This document shows, piece after piece, positions 1 to 7,926 of a DNA stretch of 64,000 nucleotides. Origin of the DNA: Zanthoxylum bungeanum (Eukaryota; Streptophyta; Magnoliopsida; Sapindales; Rutaceae). The position numbers and the translations under genes are program-made. The stretch covers positions 1 to 64,000 of the forward strand of contig SKCR01038886.1 in the NCBI GenBank assembly GCA_019454045.1, given 5' to 3'. Within the stretch, counting starts at the first letter, position 1, and the number at the start of each line of letters is the position of its first letter. Below the pieces are notes generated by a model, which worked only from the letters and a program-made list of their open reading frames with translations, ran no database searches and was not told where the DNA came from.

Positions 1-2
1 TG

Positions 3-1472
3 GTTGATGCACCAGAAGGCGTAAAGCCTATTGGATGCAAATGGGTCTTCAAGAAGAAGACAGACATGGATGGCAACGTACAAACGTACAAAGCTAGGCT
101 CGTAGCGAAGGGGTATCGTCAACAACTTGGAGTTGATTATGACGAAACTTTCTCACCCGTTGCCATGATTAAATCCATTCAGATAATGCTTGCAATAGCT
201 GCATATTACGATTACGAAATATGGCAGATGGACGTTAAAACCGCTTTCCTTAACGGAAACCTGTTGGAGGATGTTTATATGCAACAACCTGACGGTTTTA
301 TCGCACCAAGACTTGCAAACAAGGTTTGTAAGTTAAATCGGTCCATTTATGGACTGAAGCAAGCATCGTGGTCATGGAACCAACGTTTTGATGAGGTCAT
401 AAAAGAATATGATTTCATTCAAAACGTAGATGATCCTTGTGTATATAAGAAGGTTAGTGGGAGTGCACTGACTTTTATTGTCCTTTATGTCGACGATGTA
501 TTGCTTATAGGCAATGACATTCCCATGTTAACGTCGGTGAAAGCTTGGCTTTCATTGAAATTCTCCATGAAAGATCTGGGAGAAGCAGCTTTTATTCTAG
601 GAATAAAGATCTACCGGGATAGATCTAGAAAGCTACTTGGACTCTCCCAGAGTACATATATTGATAAAGTGTTGAAGAGATTCAACATGGATCAGTCCAA
701 GAAGGGACTGTTGCCAACATCACATGGCGTCTTTCTATCTAGGGACATGTGTCCTAAAACACAAGATGAGAGAGACAACATGAGTCGGACTCCGTTCGCC
801 TCGGCAGTCGGATCGATCATGTATGCCATGATATGTACACGACCTGATGTGTCCTATGCTTTGAGCATGTGCAGTCGATATCAGGCCGATCCAGGACAGG
901 ATCACTGGATGGCAGTTAAGAATATCCTTAGGTATCTTAAAAGAACTAAGGATGTTTTCTTAATCTATGGAGATGGAGAACTTGAGGTATCTGGGTATAC
1001 CGATGCAAGTTTCCAAACCGACAGAGACGACTTCAAGTCGCAAACCGGGTACATATTTTGCTTGAATAACGGAGCAGTGAGCTGGAAATCTTCCAAGCAA
1101 GATACTGTTGCCGATTCAGCAACTGAAGCGGAGTACATTGCAGCAGCTGAAGCAGCAAAAGAGGCAGTTTGGATCCGAAAATTCCTAATTGGATTAGGAG
1201 TAGTTCCGTTAGCAGCTGAGCCCGTTCCATTGTATTGTGACAATAGCGGGGCTATAGCACAGGCTAAGGAACCAAGGTCTCATCAACGATCCAAACATGT
1301 TCTTCGACGATTCCATCTGATTCGAGAGATCATACATCGTGGCGATGTGAAGATCGAGAAGATCGCATCAGAGGATAATATTGCAGATCCGCTGACGAAG
1401 GCTATTCCTCGGGAAAAGTTTGAGCGACATGTACATAGTTCAGGTATTAGATGCTTGAGTGACTGGCTATAG
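3..1472 (+). CDS. Ty1/copia polyprotein, C-terminal part (reverse transcriptase and RNase H), 5' end outside window
   Basis: The frame is open from base 3, so it continues a polyprotein that starts left of the window. It encodes the copia reverse transcriptase (KARLVAKGY near the start, MDVKTAFLNG, then the catalytic LYVDD near residue 160) followed by RNase H (GYTDASF, TEAEYIAAAEA, LYCDNSGA, ending with a DPLTKAI motif). These copy the element's RNA into DNA in the cytoplasmic particle. No stop or frameshift is visible across 490 codons, so this copia copy (Copia-A) is young or was recently active. The stop codon lies just before a purine-rich primer tract and the start of the LTR, the normal copia layout. 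I cannot assign the copia lineage with confidence. Confidence 0.93.
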   Translation, partial: VDAPEGVKPIGCKWVFKKKTDMDGNVQTYKARLVAKGYRQQLGVDYDETFSPVAMIKSIQIMLAIAAYYDYEIWQMDVKTAFLNGNLLEDVYMQQPDGFIAPRLANKVCKLNRSIYGLKQASWSWNQRFDEVIKEYDFIQNVDDPCVYKKVSGSALTFIVLYVDDVLLIGNDIPMLTSVKAWLSLKFSMKDLGEAAFILGIKIYRDRSRKLLGLSQSTYIDKVLKRFNMDQSKKGLLPTSHGVFLSRDMCPKTQDERDNMSRTPFASAVGSIMYAMICTRPDVSYALSMCSRYQADPGQDHWMAVKNILRYLKRTKDVFLIYGDGELEVSGYTDASFQTDRDDFKSQTGYIFCLNNGAVSWKSSKQDTVADSATEAEYIAAAEAAKEAVWIRKFLIGLGVVPLAAEPVPLYCDNSGAIAQAKEPRSHQRSKHVLRRFHLIREIIHRGDVKIEKIASEDNIADPLTKAIPREKFERHVHSSGIRCLSDWL

Positions 1473-1474
1473 GC

Positions 1475-1486
1475 CAAGTGGGAGAT
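1475..1486 (+). other. Polypurine tract of Copia-A
   Basis: The purine-rich run AAGTGGGAGA sits a few bases after the pol stop codon and directly before a TG that opens the LTR. It is the expected second-strand primer. The non-autonomous element at 18058-27170 has the same AAGTGGGAGA tract before its 3' LTR. Confidence 0.7.
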
Positions 1487-1946
1487 TGTTAGACAGTAAT
1501 GACCATAGCGTCACTATTTTGTAAATGATATTGTATTATTGTACAAAATTAACTATGTAGTAATGAAATTGCCTTTTACCGTTTTGTAATTTATTTACTT
1601 TGATATATAAATGGAAAAGTCCCTATGATTAGTCCGGATTGTGATGATATGAGACAGTATCAATCCATAAAGGTTTAATCATTAAATACCCTAGTCGTAG
1701 TATTATCGAGATTGGACATCGATAATGCGGAATAGACTATACTACTGCACTTGTGCATGTTGTGAGGGCACAACGGCATAGTTCTCATATATTTAAGTAT
1801 TGGATACTTATGCAAGTGCGGTAGGAGGTTGTGTTTTTACCGATGGTACGGAAAACAGCTTCGCTCTGGATAGACCCCGCGGAGTCCCTTGGTAGTATGT
1901 CTGCGTGTCTATGGGAGTCCGCTTCAGGGTAGGTGCATATGATCTT
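1487..1946 (+). repeat. Copia-A 3' LTR, first part, interrupted by the LOG-carrying element
   Basis: The LTR opens with TGTTAGACAG right after the polypurine tract. It is cut at 1946 by the insertion at 1947-10007. The last five bases, ATCTT (1942-1946), are the insertion's target duplication and recur at 10008-10012, where the LTR resumes. The 5' LTR lies outside the window, so the full LTR cannot be aligned. Confidence 0.8.
1942..1946. repeat. Target site duplication ATCTT, left copy
   Basis: ATCTT directly precedes the first base of the 5' LTR and recurs directly after the 3' LTR at 10008-10012, as expected for a gypsy integrase. Confidence 0.92.
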
Positions 1947-2258
1947 TGATGAGTGGTATTTATATCACTATTTCCCACTCATTTGACCTAATGTTTTGTA
2001 TTGTTTCTCGAGTTTTATGAACGTTTTGATGTGTTTTGTTGTTATTTTGCAGATAAATAAAGTTTGGACAGCATTGGAAGCAATTTGGGACAAAACTGGT
2101 CAAAAATGCGTCAACTGGAAAAATTCCATCTTCTGCGCGCGTCGCGCCGCGCAATGCCTTGGCGTCGCGACGCCCAGCGTGCACCAGAGATGCTAAAATG
2201 CGCCCGTGGTCAACGGGTCAACAAGTTGAAAAGTTTGACTTTGCTAACATGCGCCTGC

Positions 2259-2638
2259 CACGTGTCACCATCACAACGGAGATGCTAACGTGCGCCGTGC
2301 CACGTGTCAAGATCTCATTGCTTGGTCGGCCACCGCCTCACGTGTCATGCCACGTGTCGCCACATCATCGTCCACATCAGCAGCCACGTCAGCAAGTCAA
2401 CCGAGTCAACGTGCCACGTCATCATCAGCCAATCACAGGCGCGCCACGTGTCAACATCTCATTCGTCGGACGGCCGCCGCCCCACGTGTCGCCACGTCAC
2501 CTTCCACCTCATCACCATGACGCAAGCAATGACGTCATGAACAGTTGACACGTCAGCATGACGTAAGCGATGACGTCATGAACAGTGCCACGTCAGCGGA
2601 TCAGATTTGAGTCAACGAACCAGCAAGTGACACGTGTC
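2259..2638 (+). promoter_or_regulatory. LTR enhancer array: seven G-box/ABRE sites and two as-1-like pairs
   Basis: CACGTGTC occurs seven times (starting at 2259, 2301, 2339, 2351, 2445, 2483 and 2631). Between the sixth and seventh are two paired TGACG sites with starts exactly 12 bp apart: 2518/2530 and 2559/2571. The second pair, TGACGTAAGCGATGACG, differs by one base from the CaMV 35S as-1 element as I know it, and both pairs end in the full palindrome TGACGTCA. Several CCACGTCA sites lie between. In plants CACGTG cores bind bZIP/bHLH factors (ABA and light responses), and as-1 binds TGA factors (salicylate, xenobiotic and auxin responses). The array lies just upstream of the LTR TATA box and is preserved in the 3' LTR (as-1-like pairs at 8494 and 8535). 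Function is inferred from motifs only. Confidence 0.7.
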
Positions 2639-2697
2639 ACTGTAGCGCGCGTCGCGACGCTGGTCGCGCGGCGCGACGCCCGCACCCCATCCGCGCC

Positions 2698-2735
2698 TAT
2701 AATTCAGAACCCGATTTCAGAAATTGGTAGTCCAG
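2698..2735 (+). promoter_or_regulatory. LTR core promoter (TATA region) of the 5' LTR
   Basis: The 5' LTR reads CTATAATTCAG where the 3' LTR (8671-8683) reads CCTATAAATTCAG, so the copy positioned to drive the element has lost one A from an otherwise canonical TATA box. A CT-rich stretch about 30-60 bp downstream is a likely start region. Confidence 0.55.
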
Positions 2736-3074
2736 TCCTCTCTCTTCAAATCTTCCTAAAGAGAGAGTTTCTCTCTCTAAAAGTCTTTAAGTTTTTATTT
2801 CTTTACTTTTGTAAATAATTTTTAATTACTTTGTAATAATAGTAATTAATTTTACTTTTTACTTTCTTTACTTTTACAGTTTTTACTATTTACTATTTAC
2901 TTTTTACAGTTTTTACTATTTACCGTGATGCGGTAATTTCTTTATGTTCGGGTGAAAGGTAATTTCTTTTACTATTACTATTTAGATTAATCTCCCTTAA
3001 AATAATATATTTACTATTTAAATTGGACTTAATCAGGATACCGCCAGATTGGTCGGTGAATAATAAAACATATA

Positions 3075-3150
3075 TTCCGCCTTTATGGCTGGTTATTTTG
3101 GTTCCGCCTTTATGGCTGGTTATTTTGGTTCCGCCTTTATGGCTGGTTGA
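3075..3150 (+). repeat. Three tandem copies of a 27-bp unit in R/U5
   Basis: Units start at 3075, 3102 and 3129, each beginning TTCCGCCTTTATGGCTGGTT. The third is cut short by five bases. The same triplet is in the 3' LTR at about 9046-9121. Confidence 0.9.
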
Positions 3151-4042
3151 TATTAATCACAAGTTTTTATATTATTTTAATGGGAGATATCTAAATAAGT
3201 AGTAGTAGGATTAATTCCTTTTACCTTAACATTTTATTTTATTTTACTTTTCAGTATTTTTATTTTATGTCTTTTATTTTATGTTTTTACTAGTCCTAGT
3301 TATGTGTTAGTTATCTAGGGGTTGTGATAACTTTTGATATCAATAGTTTATAAGGGATTATTTTATAGTTTGGGTAATTAATAAGTTTACTTATTAAGTC
3401 TTAAGCTTAATGCTTCTTATTGTCTGATCACCAATAAGATTGAAATGGTAAATCTAAAATGAACTAGACATAGGGATTTTAGGTTTCAGCCTTAGACTTA
3501 ATAGCCCACGATCTTCCTTGAGGATAGATAACCCTTTAATAGATTTCCTTACAGGATAGGAATATACCTGTAGGGCGGGGGTAGCCATAATTGGAACTTA
3601 GACTTAATGAATCCAGGTAATGTGGTTGACATAGGAATATGGTTCAATTGGGTTATACTGGGTATTTGTAGTTGACCATCGGAAGAGGCTTTTACATAAT
3701 TTAGTGTTCCAGGTTAGTAAACTGATTTATTACACAAACATAAAATAATCACTTCATCTTTTAAATGATATTAAAGGAAATCACAACCTTTATATCTTTT
3801 ATCTGTTATTTTCCTTAGTATTTTCTTTTATCTTTTTATTTATTTATTTAGCAAATCTTCAATCAACCAAATCAATCAAGCAATCAATTCCATTCTCCCT
3901 TTAATTAGATATTTGTAATTAAATAGATTCAATAATTAATAACAACAGTAGGAATTAAGTCCTCGTGGGATCGATATTTTTATACTACTTGAACGATACG
4001 TGCGCTTGCGTTATACGTGTGTGTTTACGCCGGTCAAGTTTT

Positions 4043-4060
4043 TGGCGCCGTTGCCGGGGA
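4043..4060 (+). other. Primer binding site, tRNA-Asp type
   Basis: TGGCGCCGTTGCCGGGGA lies six bases after the 5' LTR. It is complementary to the 3' end of plant tRNA-Asp including CCA, the primer used by Athila/Tat gypsy elements. Confidence 0.85.
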
Positions 4061-4170
4061 CTTATATTTCTTGAGTTGTTAATTTTGAAGCTATCTAATT
4101 TACTTGTATCTAATTTTCTTTATTTTATCTGTAATTTTTATTTCTTTCTTTTGATTTCAGGTGACTTACA

Positions 4171-5412
4171 AATGGAACATACTGGGAGATTGAAAGATTA
4201 CGTGCTTTACAAGAAGATACACCCCAAATCTGGGAACAACAGTCCGGTTTTCTGAGGCCTGTTGTCGAGCCCAATGATTATCACTGGATGCCAGAATCAA
4301 GCAATGCTACATTTGTTTATCAGAACGAAATGGGGAGATGTGTGATTTGTGACAGTAATCACCCGAGCGATCAATGTATATATCAATCAGAATGGGAGAA
4401 TTTCTGGAGGCAATCATGTAATGAAGAGCCATCACATTTCACAGAGCCACATTTTCCATCTTATCCACCATCTACCTTGATCTTCATCAACAACCAGAAC
4501 CATTTGAGGAAGATCATTGATTCACATGTTCAAGGAACAAGCAGCTCAATTTGATGCACAAATTCAGAGTAACAAGAATCCATACAGAGAATGACAGATC
4601 AGATCAGACAATTAACAGAAAACCAGAACTACATACCTCAAGAACCAGTTCCAGATGACACTGATGAAGCCTTCAAGTACCAATCATTTCACAATGACAT
4701 TTCAACAGAGGAGGAGGCTGAGCAGTATCAACAACCAGAGGTATCAGTTCAGGAACCCGAACCGGCAAAGTCTCGATTTGATTTTTATTATTCTGACTCT
4801 GATGAGGAGGAAGCTGATCCATTTATTCCAACTGCACCAACAACGGAGGATCAAACTTTCAAGCCTCAAAATGAAGATCTTGGAGAATGCTTTGCACAAA
4901 TGTTTGAAGAAGATCTTCCTGAATCAATCAATTCAGTCATATCAGAGGATGAAGACCTAAAATCTAACATTTCTTTTCATCTCAGGTTGACAATTTTGAA
5001 CATGTATTTCACAGATGACAGATGAAGAACTAAATACAGAAATTTTAAAATACATCTGTGAAGAAAAGGTGGAGCAAAAAGAAGAGCAAATGGAGGAGCA
5101 AATGTCTGACCATAATAAAGATCTAGAGCATTCAGGAAAAACATCGCTGTTTGGGGAGTGCAAATCAAAGATATCACCCAGAAGCTTGACAGAATGGAAC
5201 TTCCATTTCAAGTCAAGCACCATTCGAGACCTCCTGATTTTCTTTCTTTCTTTTCAGGTTCTACTGGAGCAACAAAGATTAAAAAGGTGGCACGAGCACT
5301 GAAAAAGACAAAATTCTTTTTGCCACTTTACCGTTGGAAGAGACCCTTCAAAAGCAACGCTCACGGGATTGTCTTTAATCGGACATCCAAAACGACATTG
5401 AAACCTCCTTAA
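4171..5412 (+). pseudogene. Decayed gag of the Athila/Tat-like element
   Basis: Short overlapping frames in all three phases replace one gag frame. The clearest remnant is a zinc knuckle at 4339-4377, CVICDSNHPSDQC, with spacing CX2CX3HX4C, the form seen in Athila/Tat gag. Downstream are fragments rich in Gln/Glu (4591-5025, acidic, and 5015-5140, with an EEQ-rich stretch suggesting a coiled coil). Frames switch at about 4555, 4600 and 5020. No protease, reverse transcriptase or integrase motif follows. The nearby LOG frame is intact, so decay is not uniform across the element. Some shifts could be sequencing errors, but in-frame stops also occur. Confidence 0.7.
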
Positions 5413-5452
5413 CAATAGATTTCAGTCACGTCTGGCTGAAGACGAAAAATTC

Positions 5453-5475
5453 AGCGCTAGCAGGGAGGCAACCCA
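5453..5475 (+). other. Conserved Athila/Tat motif downstream of gag/pol
   Basis: The GCGCTAGC...GGGAGGCAACCCA block matches a motif I know from the region after gag-pol in Athila/Tat elements, upstream of their extra frame. Here it separates the gag remnant from the LOG gene. Confidence 0.6.
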
Positions 5476-5917
5476 TGCAATTTGTTGTAAATTTATTTTG
5501 TGAACTTTTTAATTTTGTGTGTTATTTTTGTAGGGAAAGGCACAAACGAAGCATTTTAAGACAGAAGGAATTGTGTTTGGAATCAAAGATGAGAAAAAAT
5601 TCATTAGCAATGGCTGAATAAAGAATGAAATCTTGAGACTCATTCTAATGAATTTATACTAAGCGAGTGGCGTATTGCGTACACAATTCCGTTGCCTTAA
5701 TTATTGCTTTGATTCGCTTTTCTGTTGTAATTATCTTTATTTTCGTAGACAGGATCCAGACTTTTTGACCTTTCACGATTTCTTTTGTTGTTTAGCTAAC
5801 AAACGTCCTCTGGAAGATACTTCTGCTATTATTACTCACCCTTTTTCAGGTACTATAAATTCAGCCCGTCATTGCACTTTTGAAGGCATCCTGATTTGAA
5901 AAAGAAATACATAAAAA

Positions 5918-6571
5918 ATGGAAGCCACTTCAAGAAGACGAGTTGAAAACATTTGTGTGTTTTGTGGTAGTACTGTTGGTACTAAACCACAATACATAGA
6001 AGCAGCACGGGAATTGGGTCGAGTCTTAGCCGCAAGGAATATGCATTTGATATATGGCGGAGGAAATCTCGGACTTATGGGGATCGTTTCAAAAGCCGTA
6101 CAAGAAGGAGGCAGTCACGTTTTGGGAATCGTCCCAAAACCCTTGGCAGAGGCAAATCTTATTGGCTCATCAAACGGAGAGGAACTGATCGTATCAGGTA
6201 TGTCTGAACGCCTGGTAGAAATGATTAACCGTGCTGATGCTTTTATTGCTTTGCCAGGTGGCTTGGGAACATTGGAGGAAATTTTTATAGTTCTATCTTG
6301 GGCGAACCTGAACATACACCAGAAACCAATTGGTTTGCTCAACGTTGATGGATTTTATGATTTTCTTTGTGTGTTTCTTGATGATGCTCGGAGAAATGGG
6401 TTCGTGTCAAAACCGATGAAAGAACTCCTCTTCACTGCCAGACTTGCTCCGGATCTGATAGACCAACTCATAGCCTATGAACCACAAATTGACCCTATCC
6501 TATCAAAGATAAATTGGTCTGAGGACGATCGTGGTAAGAGACGTCGAATTAATCTGGATCTTAACCTTTAA
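5918..6571 (+). CDS. LOG: LONELY GUY (LOG) cytokinin riboside 5'-monophosphate phosphoribohydrolase, carried by a retrotransposon
   Basis: A 217-residue intact frame without introns. LOG enzymes release active cytokinin bases from cytokinin nucleotides in one step in the cytosol. Seen here: CVFCGS at 13-18, the nucleotide-binding loop YGGGNLGLMG at 46-55, the family hallmark PGGLGTLEE at 113-121, and NVDGFYD at 142-148; length is normal. Oddities: the hallmark usually reads PGGYGT or PGGFGT in canonical plant LOGs; the usual ERKAEM segment before ADAFIALPGG is ERLVEM (98-102); and the C-terminus ends KRRRINLDLNL, a basic cluster plus an LxLxL (EAR-like) tail. Host LOG genes have several introns, so this copy was probably captured through an RNA. 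It lies in sense between gag remnants and the 3' polypurine tract. The LTR is the only evident promoter. Catalytic activity is unproven. Confidence 0.93.
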   Translation: MEATSRRRVENICVFCGSTVGTKPQYIEAARELGRVLAARNMHLIYGGGNLGLMGIVSKAVQEGGSHVLGIVPKPLAEANLIGSSNGEELIVSGMSERLVEMINRADAFIALPGGLGTLEEIFIVLSWANLNIHQKPIGLLNVDGFYDFLCVFLDDARRNGFVSKPMKELLFTARLAPDLIDQLIAYEPQIDPILSKINWSEDDRGKRRRINLDLNL

Positions 6572-6628
6572 TTTCTGTAGATTTCAGCTAACCAGGTACA
6601 ACCTTCTAACTCTCCTTTTACTGTTTAA

Positions 6629-6667
6629 GACATTGGGGACAATGTCTCATTTAGGTTTGGGGGAGGG
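6629..6667 (+). other. Hairpin and second, internal polypurine-like tract
   Basis: GACATTG...CAATGTC (6629-6646) forms a short perfect stem and is followed at 6651-6667 by TTAGGTTTGGGGGAGGG. The true polypurine tract at 7912 has the same TTAGGTTTGGGGG core. Athila/Tat elements commonly carry such an upstream duplicate tract. Confidence 0.6.
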
Positions 6668-7084
6668 ATTTAGTTGATTAGTACCTTGTTTTTAGTTTGT
6701 ATGTTGTTTTTATTTTTAGTCCAAAATTTTTCGAAAAATACAAAAAAATTGAAAAATTTTCAAAAATTACAAAAATATTTTGCATTTTCGTATTTTTTAT
6801 TTTGACTAAAAAAGTGAAATTGGTGAGAGGTAGCTGAGTAAGGAGTTTTCACTCCTGATACGTATCTCAAACCATTTATTTCAAAACAAGTTAATTTTTG
6901 TTTATTTCCTTTGAATTATTTAATTTGTGAATTCTCCATAAATTTGACTAAAATGAATCTTCATATGTTCAGTTGACAGGTATTATGAACTTACATGGAA
7001 CATACAGTCATGAGATAAAATTGAAAAGTTTGTAATATTCCGTGCTATAGTTTAATTGGAGGAAGCATCTCTAAATAGTGATGG

Positions 7085-7087
<3 letters not shown>

Positions 7088-7127
<40 letters not shown>
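7088..7127 (+). repeat. Run of 40 A residues in the element's 3' untranslated region
   Basis: An uninterrupted A run lies between the LOG gene and a tandem repeat. It could be a remnant of a poly(A) tail from RNA capture or a simple expansion. It is about 515 bp after the LOG stop codon, so it is not clearly the LOG transcript's own tail. Confidence 0.9.
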
Positions 7128-7128
<1 letters not shown>

Positions 7129-7136
7129 GTCCGAGA

Positions 7137-7360
7137 TCCGAGTTATTAAGTCTGTAAGGGTGTTTTAACACCTAGTGCCCTAAAACCAACTGGTTTGGGA
7201 GTCACTGGCCCAAAGCTCGTTACATGGATCGAAGATGCTGCAAAAATATATAATATCTGAAGTCTGAGTAATTAAGTTCGTAGGGGTGTCTTAACACCTG
7301 GTGCCCTAAAGCCAACTGGTTTGGGAGCCACCGACCCAAAGCTCGCTACATAGACGGAAG
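7137..7360 (+). repeat. Two diverged tandem copies of a 98-bp unit
   Basis: Unit 1 is 7137-7234 and unit 2 is 7263-7360 (period 126). Both contain TTAACACCT(A/G)GTGCCCTAAA and CCAACTGGTTTGGGAG. Divergence is higher than between the two LTRs, so the duplication predates this insertion. Each unit includes the short palindrome GGTGTNTTAACACC. Function unknown. Confidence 0.85.
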
Positions 7361-7911
7361 GTATTGTATATAAATAAAAAATAGAGAAAAGAAAAAAAAA
7401 AAAAAAAAAATCAGAAAAATCAGAAAATTATTCCATTGCTACAAAAAGTGTGAAATCTGAAAGAACTTTAGGACAAAAATATTACTCTCTTATCAACTGC
7501 ACTTATGACTGTTGTGGGCAAAAATGAGTTGATTAATATTTTGTTAGCTGTGTATATGAAGAATGGTAAAAATAATCGGAGAATTTACTTATTCGGTAAT
7601 TTAGAAAGAAACAAAACAACTAGTAACTTGGAGTAGAATTTTCACCTATTAGTCACTAACTTTCTTTATTCTCTTTTCTCTTGTCTTTTTGCTTTTGTGT
7701 GCATTAGTTTTACTAACTTTTTACTTTTGTAAAATGTTTGTGGGTATCATTGCTGTAAGCCCTCACGAGACTACACTCGTCCACTAGGGACACCTAGGGG
7801 TTTAAAGGCTTGTTGCATACGCTAAATGCAACCGTGATCCCTACGAAAATGGCTTAGTTAAATTTTATTATGTTATTTTATTTTCTGTTTTGCTCGAGGA
7901 CTAGCAAAATG

Positions 7912-7926
7912 TTAGGTTTGGGGGTG
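7912..7926 (+). other. Polypurine tract before the 3' LTR
   Basis: TTAGGTTTGGGGGTG directly abuts the TGATGAGTGG start of the 3' LTR, as expected for plus-strand priming. Confidence 0.8.

Larger units (their letters stand above)
1947..4036 (+). repeat. 5' LTR of the LOG-carrying element (2,090 bp)
   Basis: It opens TGATGAGTGG and ends CGCCGGTCA. U3 holds a GC-rich array of bZIP-type sites (2259-2638), followed by a TATA-like box near 2698 and a CT-rich stretch likely to hold the transcription start. R/U5 holds three tandem copies of a 27-bp unit (3075-3150). By eye it differs from the 3' copy by only a few substitutions plus many single-base indels, mostly in GC-rich or homopolymer stretches. 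Confidence 0.93.

Noticed and set aside
2064..2548. Several 65-129 codon frames in the LTR of the LOG element (also 8044-8524).
   Set aside because: They overlap in all phases over the GC-rich enhancer array, recur in both LTRs simply because the LTR is duplicated, and show repetitive His/Arg/Pro-rich peptides with no family resemblance.
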